Source of the DNA: Marinactinospora thermotolerans DSM 45154
Lineage (GTDB): Bacteria; Actinomycetota; Actinomycetes; Streptosporangiales; Streptosporangiaceae
Direction: 5' to 3'
Assembly: GCF_900167435.1 (NCBI RefSeq)
Contig: NZ_FUWS01000003.1
Coordinates: 124,001-188,000, forward strand
Length of the DNA: 64,000 nucleotides
Position numbers and translations under genes: made by a program. Numbering within the stretch: position 1 is the stretch's first letter; every line of letters begins with the position of its first letter. Below the pieces are notes generated by a model. The model saw nothing but the letters and a program-made list of their open reading frames with translations, ran no database searches and was not told where the DNA came from. Positions 42,901 to 52,065 of this stretch are shown here, piece after piece.

Positions 42901-44328
42901 GGTCACCTGCACGTGATCGGATCGGGCCGCACCGGCCGCTCGCAGGCGCTGCGCACGATCGCCGGTGCGCTGGCGCTCGGCCACGACGTGACCGACCTCC
43001 ACATGTACGGCATCGACTGCGGCAACGGCGCGCTGCTGCCGTTGACGGAGCTTCCGCACTGCGGCGCGGTCGTGGCGCGGACGCAGGAGGACCGGGTCAT
43101 CCGGTTGATGGGGCTGCTCGGCCAGGAGCTGGAGAGGCGGCAGCGGTTGCTGGCCGCCCACGGCTGTGCCGACATCAACGAGCTGCGCGCGACGCTGCCG
43201 GAACAGGAACGGCCCGCGCACATCGTGGTGTTCCTCGACCGGGTGGAGGCGTTCGAGCAGGTCTTCCAGGAGTACAACCACGGTGCGCTGATCGAGGACC
43301 TGGTGACGCTGCTGCGGGACGGCGCCGCCGTCGGCGTCCACCTGTTCCTGGCCGGTGACCGCACCCTGGCGCGCACCCGCTACGCCACCACGACGGAGGA
43401 GCGGCTGATCCTGCGGTTCAACGACCGCAACGACTACAGCCAGGTGGGGTTGACCTCCCGCAAGCTGCCGGAGAACATCCCCGACGGCCGCGCCTTCCGT
43501 TCCTCCGACGCCGCGGAGGTGCAGCTGGCGATGCTGGCCCGTGATCCCGCCGGCGCGGCGCAGGCCGCCGAGCTGAGCCGGATCGGGGCGTTCGTGAAAC
43601 GGCGGATCAGCGACTCCCCCGCGCAGCGTCCGTTCCGCGTGGACGTGCTCCCCGACCAGTTGACCTACGAGCAGGCCGACGCCTACCGGAGCGACGCGCG
43701 CGGCCCGCTGTGGGCCCTGGTCGGCGTGGGCGGCAACGAGCTGACCGCCTACGGCGCCGACCTCGCGCGCACACCGACCTTCCTCATCGGCGGGCCGCCC
43801 CGGTCGGGGCGTTCCAGCCTGTTGCTGAACATGGCGCGTTCGCTCATCGCGGGCGGCAGCCAGCTGATGCTGGTGACGCCCCGTTCCTCCCCGCTGTTGG
43901 AGCTGAAGGGCCACCCGGGCGTGCCCGCGGTCCTGGACAGCGCCAACCCGCTGTTGAGCGACTTCCGCGAGTCGATCGGCAGGCTGACGGCCGACACCGG
44001 CGTCATCGTGATCGACGACGCGGAGCTGCTGCTCAACAGCGACCTGGGCAAGGAGTTCTCGCGGATCGCGCGAGGGCTGGTCGGCGAGGGCTGGGGGGTC
44101 ATCGCGGCGGGCACGACGGAGGCGTTGCAGGGCGGCTTCTCGGGCTGGCACGTCCACCTCAAGCGCAACCGCATGGGCGCGCTGCTGTCGCCGCAGTCCT
44201 CCTCCGACGGCGAGATCCTGGGACTGCGCCTGCCGAAGGGGGTGGCCAGCAGCCGGATCACGCTGGGAACCGCCTACCTGCACCTGGCCGACGGCCAGCT
44301 GGTCCAGGTGAAGGTGCCCATCCCCTAG
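39940..44328 (+). CDS. EssC-like type VII secretion FtsK/SpoIIIE ATPase
   Basis: 1462 residues. N-terminus (1-90) resembles the ubiquitin/FHA-like beta folds of EssC, and a second, diverged FHA-like region lies at 95-200. Two membrane helices follow near 245-290, then an N-terminal pre-ATPase domain and three FtsK modules. Module 1 has intact Walker A GTTGSGKS (654-661) and Walker B LLLVIDEFASMA. Module 2 Walker A is GSGRTGRS (from 994) and module 3 GGPPRSGRSS (from 1284), both lacking the Lys, so only the first is likely to hydrolyse ATP. FHA-type N-termini mark EssC of firmicute T7SSb rather than mycobacterial EccC. GTG 39940 is chosen for GGAAGAAG upstream. Confidence 0.88.
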   Translation: MRLILTATAPVGAAGGGTPSPGPQVDLLVEAEASSSVNQLASSIAPVLGLPPHQDNWAPRLYVGQRQIAGHKSLTEAGLYDGAVVSVGLPGPSAEEPAAVAEVRVVSGPSCGLVHRLDPGDYTIGDALAARVPVDSAGMSVRVRVHADGTVTVLSVDGDAVTLETDPIEPGTAWLPGRQLVMGDSLLEAHPTQRADASVLASSDGTGLDYNRPPRLHPAPTRTNFRLPTPPEPPDRPLVQLAVMVLLPLLMAVGSALVLQRPHYLLIGLLAPVSVIVMQMLQRRTSKMRYEKDVKEYEEKVERITADATEALHAEQRARRDACPDPAAALLLATGPRARLWERRRTDEDFTLLRVGTGEIPSKVVLTDPTKDDHRKEVTWRLRDVPVTVSLRDNGVVGVAGRGERVDALNRWLVGQLAVLHSPTELELYILSLGRDEPQWAWTRWLPHLRGRTTGGPLSRIGVDAETCARRIAELLAIVDARSGPAAAGADPGSEIVVVLDGARRMRSLPGVVQLLREGPAAGVYVLCLDTEERLLPEECQAVVSVSSEGLRLSRTKYDSVEQVRVDAPPASWAERVGRALAPIRDSGTSEEDGTLPRSARLLDVMGLEPPDAEVIAAHWAAGGRSTVATLGVGVDGPFSVDIRRDGPHALIAGTTGSGKSELLQTLVASLAAVNRPEAMSFVLVDYKGGSAFKDCVKLPHTVGMVTDLDTHLVGRALTSLGAELRRREHILAKAGAKDIEDYIELLDRDPQLPAMPRLLLVIDEFASMARELPDFIKGLVNIAQRGRSLGIHLVLATQRPGGVVTNDIRANTNLRIALRMTDPAESRDVIDAVEAAQIGIDTPGRAYARLGHASLLPFQSGRVGGRRVVMSTTASAPEPRPLRWNDFAAPAPMRRRAESTESGDVEVTDLTVLVSAIQEAGERVQVQRQPSPWLPALPTALTLGEMLRGSPISAPRPGAVQAVPIGLIDQPEVQAQRAYTIDLSSTGHLHVIGSGRTGRSQALRTIAGALALGHDVTDLHMYGIDCGNGALLPLTELPHCGAVVARTQEDRVIRLMGLLGQELERRQRLLAAHGCADINELRATLPEQERPAHIVVFLDRVEAFEQVFQEYNHGALIEDLVTLLRDGAAVGVHLFLAGDRTLARTRYATTTEERLILRFNDRNDYSQVGLTSRKLPENIPDGRAFRSSDAAEVQLAMLARDPAGAAQAAELSRIGAFVKRRISDSPAQRPFRVDVLPDQLTYEQADAYRSDARGPLWALVGVGGNELTAYGADLARTPTFLIGGPPRSGRSSLLLNMARSLIAGGSQLMLVTPRSSPLLELKGHPGVPAVLDSANPLLSDFRESIGRLTADTGVIVIDDAELLLNSDLGKEFSRIARGLVGEGWGVIAAGTTEALQGGFSGWHVHLKRNRMGALLSPQSSSDGEILGLRLPKGVASSRITLGTAYLHLADGQLVQVKVPIP

Positions 44329-44341
44329 GACGACCGGCTCC

Positions 44342-44393
44342 GGGGCCGCCCGGGGTGTCCTGCGAACAGGTCGCCCCCGGGCGGCCCCTTTTT
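44342..44393 (+). terminator. Intrinsic terminator after the EssC-like gene
   Basis: GGGGCCGCCCGGGG (44342-44355) pairs with CCCCGGGCGGCCCC (44375-44388) and is followed by TTTTT. This is one of the clearest intrinsic terminators in the window and ends the plus-strand half of the locus. Confidence 0.92.
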
Positions 44394-44524
44394 GTTTCCG
44401 CCGCTTCGTCTCCGCCACGGCCACGGGCGCGCCGGGCCCAAGAGACGGCTCGGGCCGCCCGCCGGCGGGTGCCGGAGGGCGGCCCTGGACGCCGCCCGCC
44501 TCGTCGCGCGGGGCGGGCGTCGGA

Positions 44525-45163
44525 TCAGACGTCCTCCCAGAAGACGATGGTCCCGGTGATCGCGTCGAACAGGTCCAGGAGCGGATCGACCTGGTCGATG
44601 TTGGGGCTGGCGCAGCTGATCAGCAGCTTCTTGCGCATGCCGGGGACGTTGACCGCCGTGTGCGTGACGACCTGGAAGGTCGGCACCCCGGGGACCATCT
44701 CGTGCTCGGCGACGCCGAAGATACGACCGCAGACGCCCGCGCCGGGGATCTGCACCGTCGTCGTCTTCAACCAGGTGTGCTCCGCCCGTTGGCCGGCGGC
44801 GGGGTGGATCTCCTCGACCATGCGGATCAGGTCGACGTCCTCGCCGGGCGGCGGGTTGAAGGAGAACACGGCGACGTTGGCCATGAACAGGCCGTCCTCG
44901 TACTTCTCGAACGCGCCCGCCGCGAAGACCAGTCCCGTCTCGGTGGCCGCCCGGGACAGCTGCCGGAACTGGGCGAACAGATCGTCGACCGCTTCCAACG
45001 CCTCGGGTCGTCCGGCGAGCTGACGGGTCAGCTCGGCGCGGCGTTCGGCGAGCGTCTCGCCGGTGAGGTCGAACTCGGTCCACCCCTCGGGCACGCGCAG
45101 TTCGAACCCGACCGGCACGATCGGGTTGTCGCCGCCCGCGTCCTCCTCCTCGAAGCGGTACAC
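44525..45163 (-). CDS. Conserved T7SS-associated cytoplasmic protein
   Basis: 212 residues from GTG 45163 (GGAGAGGA 5 bases upstream). It has no signal peptide or membrane helix. The sequence VGFELRVPEGWTEFDLTGETL, QFRQLSRAATETGLVFAAGAFEKY and a C-terminal DQVDPLLDLFDAITGTIVF look like a compact globular fold of the type often encoded beside WXG100 genes in actinobacteria. It might be a chaperone for the small substrate encoded next to it. Unknown function. It is the last gene of a minus-strand trio. Confidence 0.65.
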   Translation of the reverse strand: MYRFEEEDAGGDNPIVPVGFELRVPEGWTEFDLTGETLAERRAELTRQLAGRPEALEAVDDLFAQFRQLSRAATETGLVFAAGAFEKYEDGLFMANVAVFSFNPPPGEDVDLIRMVEEIHPAAGQRAEHTWLKTTTVQIPGAGVCGRIFGVAEHEMVPGVPTFQVVTHTAVNVPGMRKKLLISCASPNIDQVDPLLDLFDAITGTIVFWEDV

Positions 45164-45209
45164 GCCGTCCTCTCCTCCCCACCGGCCCGCGCGCGGGCCC
45201 GGATGGTCG

Positions 45210-45500
45210 CTACTTCTCCTCGGTCTCCAGCTGGGCGCCCAGGTCGTCCTCCAGCTGTTCGAAGGAGTCGAGGATCGTGGTGATCCCCTCCTTGACCCCC
45301 TTGATGTTGCGGGCGAGCTGGTAGCGTCCGTCGTCCCACTCGGAGTGGAAGTGGTCGGCCGCGTTCTGGAAGACGCCGGGCCCGATGTTGTCGAACCCCC
45401 CGGCGGGCTCCTTGTCGTCGGCCTCGGTGAACGCCTCGTGGATCCGGGTGAGGTGGGATTTCAGTTCTTCGAGGTCGTCGATCGGGATGTAGACGGTCAT
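45210..45500 (-). CDS. WXG100-family small protein
   Basis: 96 residues, predicted helix-turn-helix hairpin. The turn has EWDDGRY (W55, G58), a W-x-x-G variant of the WXG motif. Helix 1 LEELKSHLTRIHEAFTEAD and helix 2 GRYQLARNIKGVKEGITTIL are of family length. It lies 46 bases upstream of the 212-residue gene and 61 bases downstream of the small secreted protein gene. Together with the protein at 39561 it may form a heterodimer exported by the EssC-like motor. Confidence 0.75.
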   Translation of the reverse strand: MTVYIPIDDLEELKSHLTRIHEAFTEADDKEPAGGFDNIGPGVFQNAADHFHSEWDDGRYQLARNIKGVKEGITTILDSFEQLEDDLGAQLETEEK

Positions 45501-45561
45501 GTCGATGCGGCTCCTTCCCGAAGGGGCGTCCGCGCCGGGAGGCCGGCGCGGACGGGGACCA

Positions 45562-46020
45562 CTACTGCACCTGGGCGCACTTGCTCTGGTTGCAGTCGAT
45601 GACGACGAGCGGGGAGTAGTCGGCGGCCGAGACGATGATCCGCGCGGTGGTGAACTGTCCCTCGCCGGTGGGCTTGGCGAACTCCAGGGGACCGAATTCG
45701 AAGGTGGTGCCGCTGACGGCGCCGGCGGAGACCTGCTCCATGTCGATGACGCTCTTGTCGGCGGCGTGGTTGTACCTGAGGATGTCGACGTAGGCGCCGC
45801 CGGCGGGCACCTCGACGGTGCCCTTGTGGATCATGGAGGCGTCGTCCCAGGTGGCGGAGCCGGCGATCGTGCTGCCGGTGGCCGCGTTGGTGACGTCGTA
45901 GGTGACGGTGGCGGGCTCGGGCTCGGCGGGGGCCGCCGCGGCCGGGACCGCGGCCAGGGTCAGGCCGGCGAAGCCCAGACCGGCCACGGCCAGGGCGCGA
46001 AGGGTGGTCGAAATACGCAT
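45562..46020 (-). CDS. Small secreted protein of the type VII locus
   Basis: 152 residues. A Sec signal peptide (MRISTTLRALAVAGLGFAGL...) ends in AAAAPAEPE. The mature protein is predicted mostly beta, with two cysteines close to the C-terminus (DCNQSKC) that could form a disulfide. It resembles no family I know. ATG at 46020 has GGAAAG 7 bases upstream; a -10-like TAAAAT (minus strand, 46133-46128) lies about 110 bases upstream. It heads the minus-strand trio with the WXG100 and the 212-residue gene. Confidence 0.65.
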   Translation of the reverse strand: MRISTTLRALAVAGLGFAGLTLAAVPAAAAPAEPEPATVTYDVTNAATGSTIAGSATWDDASMIHKGTVEVPAGGAYVDILRYNHAADKSVIDMEQVSAGAVSGTTFEFGPLEFAKPTGEGQFTTARIIVSAADYSPLVVIDCNQSKCAQVQ

Positions 46021-46288
46021 TGCCAGCTTTCCAGAAGTTCGGGGAAGGATGAATGCGCGTGGGACCCGCGATGGGGAGGGTTCCCGGGGGATGTCCACTC
46101 CGGGATCAGGGGATGAGGACCCTGGCGGATTTTACCAGGATTCCCTTTCTGCGCCGATGTTTCCCCCTTTTCTAGACCCACCGTTTTCCCATGAGGGCCA
46201 TCGCCAACCTCTCCCTCCGCACACACCACGGTGCGTCACGGGTCACACTTCACATACCCTGAGGCTGCACGGACCGAATCCGGTTCTC

Positions 46289-46301
46289 TACTATCACCGT
46301 C
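46289..46301 (+). promoter_or_regulatory. -10 element of mutA
   Basis: TACTAT at 46289-46294 lies 7 bases before the mutA ATG, predicting a leaderless transcript for the propionate operon. The -35 region (TGCACG at 46266) is weak. Confidence 0.4.
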
Positions 46302-48185
46302 ATGAGGGTGCCCGAGAAGAACGCGAACGCGTCGCAGGACGGAACCACCTCCGGCGCGGAGTTCCCGCCGGCCACACGCGACCGTTGGCGTGAGCTCGTG
46401 GCCGGGGTCCTGCGGCGTAGCGGGCTCGACCCCGACACCTCCCCCGGCGCACCCGAGGACCTGCTGGCCACCACCACCTATGACGGGGTGGTCCTCCGCC
46501 CGCTCTACACCGAGGAGGACGGGCTCGACTCCGGCTATCCCGGGCTTGCCCCCTTCACCCGTGGACGCCGGCCGCAGGGGGCCGTCACCGACGGCTGGGA
46601 CGTCCGGCAGGCCCATGCCGACCCCGATCCCGGGGTGACGCGCCGCGCGATCCTGGCCGACCTCGAAAACGGCGTGTCCTCGCTGTGGCTCGTCACCGGC
46701 GAAGGGGGTGTCGCGGTCGACGACATCGGGGAGGTGCTCACCGACGTCCTGCTCGGCGTCGCCCCCGTCACCCTGGACGCCGGCGCCGACTACGTCACCG
46801 CCGCCGACGCCCTCCTGGCCGCGCACGCCGACGACGGCGTCCCCGCCACGGCCGTCACCGGCAACCTCGGCATCGACCCCATCACCGTCGCCGCCCGCTC
46901 GGGCGAACCCGCCGACCTCGACACGGCCGCCCGGTTCGCGGTCGAGAAGGCGGCCGACCACCCCTCCCTGCTGCTCGTCACCGTCGACGCCACCCCCTAT
47001 CACGAGGCCGGCGGCTCCGAGGCCCAGGAGCTCGGCGCGGCCATGGCGTCCGGAGTCGCCTACCTGCGGGCCCTCACCGGAGCCGGGATGGACCTCGCCG
47101 AGGCCGCGGCGCGGCTGGAGTTCCGCTTCGCCGCCACCGCCGACCAGTTCCTGACCATCGCGAAGCTGCGCGCCGCCCGCGCCATGTGGAACCGGGTCAC
47201 CGAGGTCTGCGGCCTGGCCCCGGCCCAACGGACGATGCGCCAGCACGTGGTCACCTCGGCCGCGATGATGACCCGGCGCGCCCCCTACGTCAACGTGCTC
47301 CGCACGACCCTGGCCTGCTTCTCCGCGGGGGTCGCCGGCGCCGACGCGATCACGGTCCGCCCCTTCGACTCCGCGCTGGGCCTGCCCGACCCCCTGGCCC
47401 GGCGGATCGCCCGTAACACCCAGTCGCTGCTGGTCGAGGAGGCTCACCTGGCCCGGGTCACCGACCCCGCGGGCGGCTCGTTCTACGTCGAACGGCTCAC
47501 CGCCGACCTGTACGCGCGGGGGTGGGCCTTCTTCCAGGAGCTGGAGGGCGCCGGCGGCATGGTCCGCGCGCTCGCGGACGGCGTGCTCGCCGAGCGGATC
47601 GAGGAGGTGTGGCGGCAGCGCCGCGCCAACCTCGCCCACCGCCGCGACCCGCTCACCGGTGTCAGCGAGTTCCCCGACCTGGCCGAACCCGTACTGGAGC
47701 GCCGGCCCGCCCCCGCGCGGCCCACGGGGCCCGGCGCGCTGCCGCAACGGCGCTACGCCGAGGACTACGAGACGCTGCGCGCCCGCTCCGACGCCCACCT
47801 CGCCCGCACCGGGGAGCGTCCCCGGGTGTTCCTGGCGACGCTGGGCCCGCTCGCCGCGCACACCGCCCGCGCCGGTTTCGCCGCGAACCTGTTCGCCGCG
47901 GGCGGGATCGAGCCGGTCCGGGCCGGCGTGGTCGACGGGGCCGACGAGCTCGCCGCGCGCTTCCGCGACAGCGGGACCACCGTGGCCTGCCTGTGCTCCA
48001 GTGACGCGGTCTACGCCGAGCAGGCCGCGGCGGCGGCCCGGGCGCTACGGGAGGCGGGGGCCACCCGGGTCCTGCTCGCCGGGCGGCCCGAGGGGACCGC
48101 CGACGTGGACGGCCACGTCTTCACCGGCTGTGACGCGCTCGGCCTGTTGGAAGAACTCTGCGACCACCTGGGGGTGGCACGATGA
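46302..48185 (+). CDS. mutA: Methylmalonyl-CoA mutase, small subunit
   Basis: 627 residues. It carries the mutase TIM-barrel domain ([41 protein letters not shown]) and a C-terminal flavodoxin-like domain that, as in all small subunits, lacks the cobalamin-binding D-x-H-x-x-G motif. It supports the catalytic large subunit in the interconversion of succinyl-CoA and methylmalonyl-CoA, feeding propionyl-CoA into the TCA cycle or supplying methylmalonyl-CoA. The stop overlaps the mutB start (ATGA at 48182), so the two are translated together. Confidence 0.95.
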   Translation: MRVPEKNANASQDGTTSGAEFPPATRDRWRELVAGVLRRSGLDPDTSPGAPEDLLATTTYDGVVLRPLYTEEDGLDSGYPGLAPFTRGRRPQGAVTDGWDVRQAHADPDPGVTRRAILADLENGVSSLWLVTGEGGVAVDDIGEVLTDVLLGVAPVTLDAGADYVTAADALLAAHADDGVPATAVTGNLGIDPITVAARSGEPADLDTAARFAVEKAADHPSLLLVTVDATPYHEAGGSEAQELGAAMASGVAYLRALTGAGMDLAEAAARLEFRFAATADQFLTIAKLRAARAMWNRVTEVCGLAPAQRTMRQHVVTSAAMMTRRAPYVNVLRTTLACFSAGVAGADAITVRPFDSALGLPDPLARRIARNTQSLLVEEAHLARVTDPAGGSFYVERLTADLYARGWAFFQELEGAGGMVRALADGVLAERIEEVWRQRRANLAHRRDPLTGVSEFPDLAEPVLERRPAPARPTGPGALPQRRYAEDYETLRARSDAHLARTGERPRVFLATLGPLAAHTARAGFAANLFAAGGIEPVRAGVVDGADELAARFRDSGTTVACLCSSDAVYAEQAAAAARALREAGATRVLLAGRPEGTADVDGHVFTGCDALGLLEELCDHLGVAR

Positions 48186-50398
48186 CCCGTCCGGTGATCC
48201 CCGACTTCAGCACCGTCGCCCCGGGCACGCCCGCGGCCGGCTCCGGTGACGGGGAGCGGTGGCGCGCGGAACTCCTCGCCGCCACCGGCAAGGGGCCCGA
48301 CGCCCTGGTGTGGGAGACACCCGAGGGCATCGGTGTCAAACCGCTCTACGTCCCCGACGACCGCGCCGACCTGGACTTCGTCCGCTCCTATCCGGGGATC
48401 GCCCCCTTCCTGCGCGGTCCCTATCCGACGATGTACGTCAACCAGCCCTGGACGATCCGCCAGTACGCCGGGTTCTCCACGGCCGAGGAGTCCAACGCCT
48501 TCTACCGCCGCAACCTCGCGGCGGGCCAGAAAGGGCTGTCCGTCGCCTTCGACCTGGCCACCCACCGCGGTTACGACTCCGACCATCCGCGGGTGACCGG
48601 CGACGTGGGCATGGCCGGCGTCGCGATCGACTCCATCCTGGACATGCGGCAGCTGTTCGACGGCATCCCGCTGGACCGCATGAGCGTGTCGATGACGATG
48701 AACGGCGCGGTGCTGCCGGTGATGGCGCTGTACATCGTGGCCGCGGAGGAGCAGGGGGTCGCGCCGGAGAAGCTGTCGGGGACCATCCAGAACGACATCC
48801 TCAAGGAGTTCATGGTCCGCAACACCTACATCTATCCGCCGCAGCCGTCGATGCGGATCATCTCCGACATCTTCGCCTACACCTCGCGGCGGATGCCGCG
48901 GTTCAACTCCATCTCCATCTCCGGCTACCACATGCAGGAGGCGGGGGCCACCGCCGACCTGGAGCTGGCCTACACGCTGGCCGACGGCATCGAGTACATC
49001 CGGGCCGGCATCGACGCCGGGCTGGCCGTCGACTCCTTCGCGCCGCGTCTCTCCTTCTTCTGGGCCATCGGCATGAACTTCTTCATGGAGGTGGCCAAGC
49101 TGCGGGCGGCGCGGCTGTTGTGGGCCGAACTCGTCTCGGACTTCGGCCCCGACAACCCCAAGTCGCTGAGTCTGCGCACGCACTCGCAGACCTCGGGCTG
49201 GTCGCTGACCGCCCAGGACGTGTTCAACAACGTGGTGCGCACCTGTGTGGAGGCGATGGCCGCGACCCAGGGCCACACCCAGTCGTTGCACACCAACGCG
49301 CTGGACGAGGCGCTGGCCCTGCCCACGGACTTCTCCGCGCGCATCGCGCGCAACACCCAGCTGCTCCTCCAACAGGAGTCGGGGACCACCCGGGTCATCG
49401 ACCCCTGGGGCGGCAGCGCCTACGTCGAACGGCTCACGGCCGAACTGGTCGCCCGGGCCCGGGCGCACATCCGCGAGGTGGAGGAGGCCGGGGGCATGGC
49501 GCGGGCCATCGACGCCGGCATCCCCAAGATGCGGATCGAGGAGGCCGCGGCGCGCACCCAGGCCCGCATCGACTCCGGCCGCCAGCCGGTGATCGGCGTG
49601 AACAAGTACCGCCCCGCCGAGGCCGACGAGATCGAGGTCCTCAAGGTCGACAACTCCCGGGTGCGCGCGGAACAGCTGGAGAAGCTGCGCCGGCTGCGCG
49701 CCGAACGCGACCCCGAGGCGACGCGCGCCGCGCTGGAGCGCCTGACCGCGGCCGCGGCGGCCTCCTCCGACGGCGCGACCCTGGAGCACAATCTGCTCGC
49801 CGCCGCGGTGGACGCGGCCCGGGCCAAGGCCACCGTCGGAGAGATCTCCGAGGCGATCGAGAAGGTCTTCGGGCGCCACGCGGGCCGGATCCGTACCATC
49901 TCAGGGGTGTACCGCGACGAGGCGGGGACGGACTCCGCCACCATGGACTCCGTGATCGAACGGGTGGCCCGGTTCGAGGAGGACGAGGGGCGCCGTCCGC
50001 GCATCCTCGTCGCCAAGATGGGCCAGGACGGCCACGACCGTGGACAGAAGGTCATCGCCACCGCGTTCGCCGACCTCGGCTTCGACGTGGACGTGGGCCC
50101 GCTGTTCCAGACCCCGGCCGAGGTCGCGGCGCAGGCCGCCGAGGCCGACGTGCACGTGGTCGGGGTGTCGTCGCTGGCGGCCGGCCATCTGACGCTCGTT
50201 CCGGCGCTGCGCCGGGAACTGGCCGACCTGGGCCGTGACGACATCATGATCGTGGTCGGCGGGGTCATCCCGCCCGCCGACTTCGCCGCGCTGTACGAGG
50301 CGGGGGCGGCGGCGATCTTCCCGCCGGGCACGGTCATCTCCGAGTCCGCGCTGGAACTGCTGGACCGGCTGGCCGAACGGCTCGGCCACGCCTCCTGA
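48182..50398 (+). CDS. mutB: Methylmalonyl-CoA mutase, large (catalytic) subunit
   Basis: 738 residues. The barrel domain holds the substrate site ([52 protein letters not shown]). The C-terminal cobalamin-binding domain has DGHDRG at 616-621, where His618 replaces the lower axial dimethylbenzimidazole ligand, followed by GLFQTP and GGVIPPADF. Full-length and unbroken. It acts in the cytoplasm with MutA and is reactivated by MeaB, encoded 23 bases downstream. Confidence 0.97.
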   Translation: MTRPVIPDFSTVAPGTPAAGSGDGERWRAELLAATGKGPDALVWETPEGIGVKPLYVPDDRADLDFVRSYPGIAPFLRGPYPTMYVNQPWTIRQYAGFSTAEESNAFYRRNLAAGQKGLSVAFDLATHRGYDSDHPRVTGDVGMAGVAIDSILDMRQLFDGIPLDRMSVSMTMNGAVLPVMALYIVAAEEQGVAPEKLSGTIQNDILKEFMVRNTYIYPPQPSMRIISDIFAYTSRRMPRFNSISISGYHMQEAGATADLELAYTLADGIEYIRAGIDAGLAVDSFAPRLSFFWAIGMNFFMEVAKLRAARLLWAELVSDFGPDNPKSLSLRTHSQTSGWSLTAQDVFNNVVRTCVEAMAATQGHTQSLHTNALDEALALPTDFSARIARNTQLLLQQESGTTRVIDPWGGSAYVERLTAELVARARAHIREVEEAGGMARAIDAGIPKMRIEEAAARTQARIDSGRQPVIGVNKYRPAEADEIEVLKVDNSRVRAEQLEKLRRLRAERDPEATRAALERLTAAAAASSDGATLEHNLLAAAVDAARAKATVGEISEAIEKVFGRHAGRIRTISGVYRDEAGTDSATMDSVIERVARFEEDEGRRPRILVAKMGQDGHDRGQKVIATAFADLGFDVDVGPLFQTPAEVAAQAAEADVHVVGVSSLAAGHLTLVPALRRELADLGRDDIMIVVGGVIPPADFAALYEAGAAAIFPPGTVISESALELLDRLAERLGHAS

Positions 50399-50421
50399 CG
50401 ACCTTCGACACCTGGATCCGG

Positions 50422-51420
50422 ATGCCCCGCACCATCGACATCGACGGCTACGTCGACGGCGTTCTCGCCGGTCACCGACCGACCCTGGCCCGCGCGATCA
50501 CGTTGGTCGAATCACGCCGGCCCGACCACGCCGAGCTGGCCCAGCAGATGCTGGTCCGGTTGCTCCCCCATAGCGGCCGGGCGCACCGCGTCGGGGTGAC
50601 CGGGGTGCCCGGTGTCGGCAAGTCGACGTTCATCGACGCGCTCGGCAGCCACCTCACCGGCCGGGGGCATCGGGTGGCGGTGCTGGCCGTCGACCCCTCG
50701 TCCACACGCAGCGGCGGCAGCATCCTCGGGGACAAGACGCGGATGGAACGGCTGTCGGTGGACCCCGCGGCGTTCGTCCGCCCCTCCCCCACGTCGGGGA
50801 CGCTGGGCGGCGTCGCGCGCGCCACGCGCGAGACCATGGTCCTGATGGAGGCGGCCGGCTTCGACGTGGTGCTGGTCGAGACCGTGGGGGTCGGGCAGTC
50901 GGAGGTCACGGTCGCCGGCATGGTCGACTGCTTCCTCTTCCTCACGTTGGCCCGCACCGGCGACCAGCTCCAGGGGATCAAGAAGGGCGTGCTGGAGCTG
51001 GTGGACGTGGTCGCGGTGAACAAGGCCGACGGTCCCTACGCGGCGGACGCCCGCAAGGCGGCGCGCGAGTTGGCGCGGGCGTTGCGGCTGCTGCGGCCGG
51101 TCAGCCCCTCCTGGACCCCTCGCGTCCTGACGTGCAGCGGTCTGACCGGGGACGGTCTGGACGAGGTGTGGGAGGCGGTCCTGGCCCATCGGGCCGCGCT
51201 GGAGGGGACCGGGGAGCTGGCGGAGCGCCGCAGCCGCCAGCAGGTCGAGTGGATGTGGGCCCAGGTCCGCGACCGGATGATGGACCGCCTGCTGCGCCAT
51301 CCGGGGGTGCGCGAGCTCGCCCCCCGCCTGGAGGAGGGGGTCCGCGCGGGCGACCTCACCGCCACGTTGGCGGCCGAGCGGCTGATCGCGGTCCTCGGCG
51401 CGGACGGCCCGGCCGCCTAG
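50422..51420 (+). CDS. meaB: Methylmalonyl-CoA mutase-associated GTPase (MeaB/ArgK)
   Basis: 332 residues of the G3E GTPase family. Walker A GVPGVGKST at 61-69, VLAVDPSS and VETVGVGQSE (switch and G3), NKADG (G4). It loads and protects the cobalamin cofactor of the mutase using GTP. The ATG lies 23 bases after mutB, completing a mutA-mutB-meaB operon. No propionyl-CoA carboxylase or epimerase gene is included. Confidence 0.95.
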   Translation: MPRTIDIDGYVDGVLAGHRPTLARAITLVESRRPDHAELAQQMLVRLLPHSGRAHRVGVTGVPGVGKSTFIDALGSHLTGRGHRVAVLAVDPSSTRSGGSILGDKTRMERLSVDPAAFVRPSPTSGTLGGVARATRETMVLMEAAGFDVVLVETVGVGQSEVTVAGMVDCFLFLTLARTGDQLQGIKKGVLELVDVVAVNKADGPYAADARKAARELARALRLLRPVSPSWTPRVLTCSGLTGDGLDEVWEAVLAHRAALEGTGELAERRSRQQVEWMWAQVRDRMMDRLLRHPGVRELAPRLEEGVRAGDLTATLAAERLIAVLGADGPAA

Positions 51421-51645
51421 GGCGTGGGAGGACCGGGCCGGGGCGAACTCTTGACACCACCCGATGTTTTTGCAGGTCAGAACCTGTTTTGACGGAGATC
51501 TCGACGGCTTTCGGTTTGAGTTCGACGCGGCCGGGAAGCTGGTTCATCCGCGACCCCGAAACACTCTCGCGGTCCCCGTCCGGCCGCGAGAGGTGACGGG
51601 CCGGGATCATCCCCCCTTCACCGCAACGTCGAGAAGGAAGTCACG

Positions 51646-52065
51646 ATGCCCCGCAAAGAGCAGGTTCTCTCCCCCTCTCGCCAGCCCTCCGTGCGCGACC
51701 GCGCGCGTCGCGTCCAGGACTTCCGGTTCCGTCAGGCGCGGCGGACCGTTCCCGCGGGATTCCGCAAGACCCGAACGACCCTCGACGCCATCTGGAACGC
51801 CGCCGCGGACGAGACCACGCGCACCGAGCTGCACGCGCTGTACCACGCGCTGGGCGCGGCCGAGCGAGCGCTCGCCTACGATCCCGTGTCCGCCGGCGAG
51901 CGTCTGGCCGAGCTCCGCCGGACCGTGGCCGGGCTGATCGAGGCCGACCCCACGGGGGACGACGAGGCCGCCGCGATCGCCCGCCCTGGCTATACCGGCC
52001 TGTCCGATCTGGACGCGACGATGGCCCGGCTGTTGCAGCGCCACTATGGGGCGCTCGCGGCCTAG
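51646..52065 (+). CDS. Small helical protein of unknown function
   Basis: 139 residues, basic N-terminus (MPRKEQVLSPSRQPSVRDRARRV), then a helical region with ELHALYHALGAAERALAYDP and AGERLAELRRTVAGLIE. No membrane segment. The ATG has GAAGGAAG 6 bases upstream. I recognise no family. The 225 bases before it contain TTGACA at 51451-51456 and TTGACG at 51489-51494, plus CAGGT-CAGA-ACCTG (51473-51486), suggesting a regulated promoter. Confidence 0.6.
   Translation: MPRKEQVLSPSRQPSVRDRARRVQDFRFRQARRTVPAGFRKTRTTLDAIWNAAADETTRTELHALYHALGAAERALAYDPVSAGERLAELRRTVAGLIEADPTGDDEAAAIARPGYTGLSDLDATMARLLQRHYGALAA

Noticed and set aside
39793-44424. 1543-codon open frame on the minus strand opposite the EssC-like gene
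   Set aside because: Low-complexity shadow; the plus strand encodes intact Walker motifs and FtsK domains.
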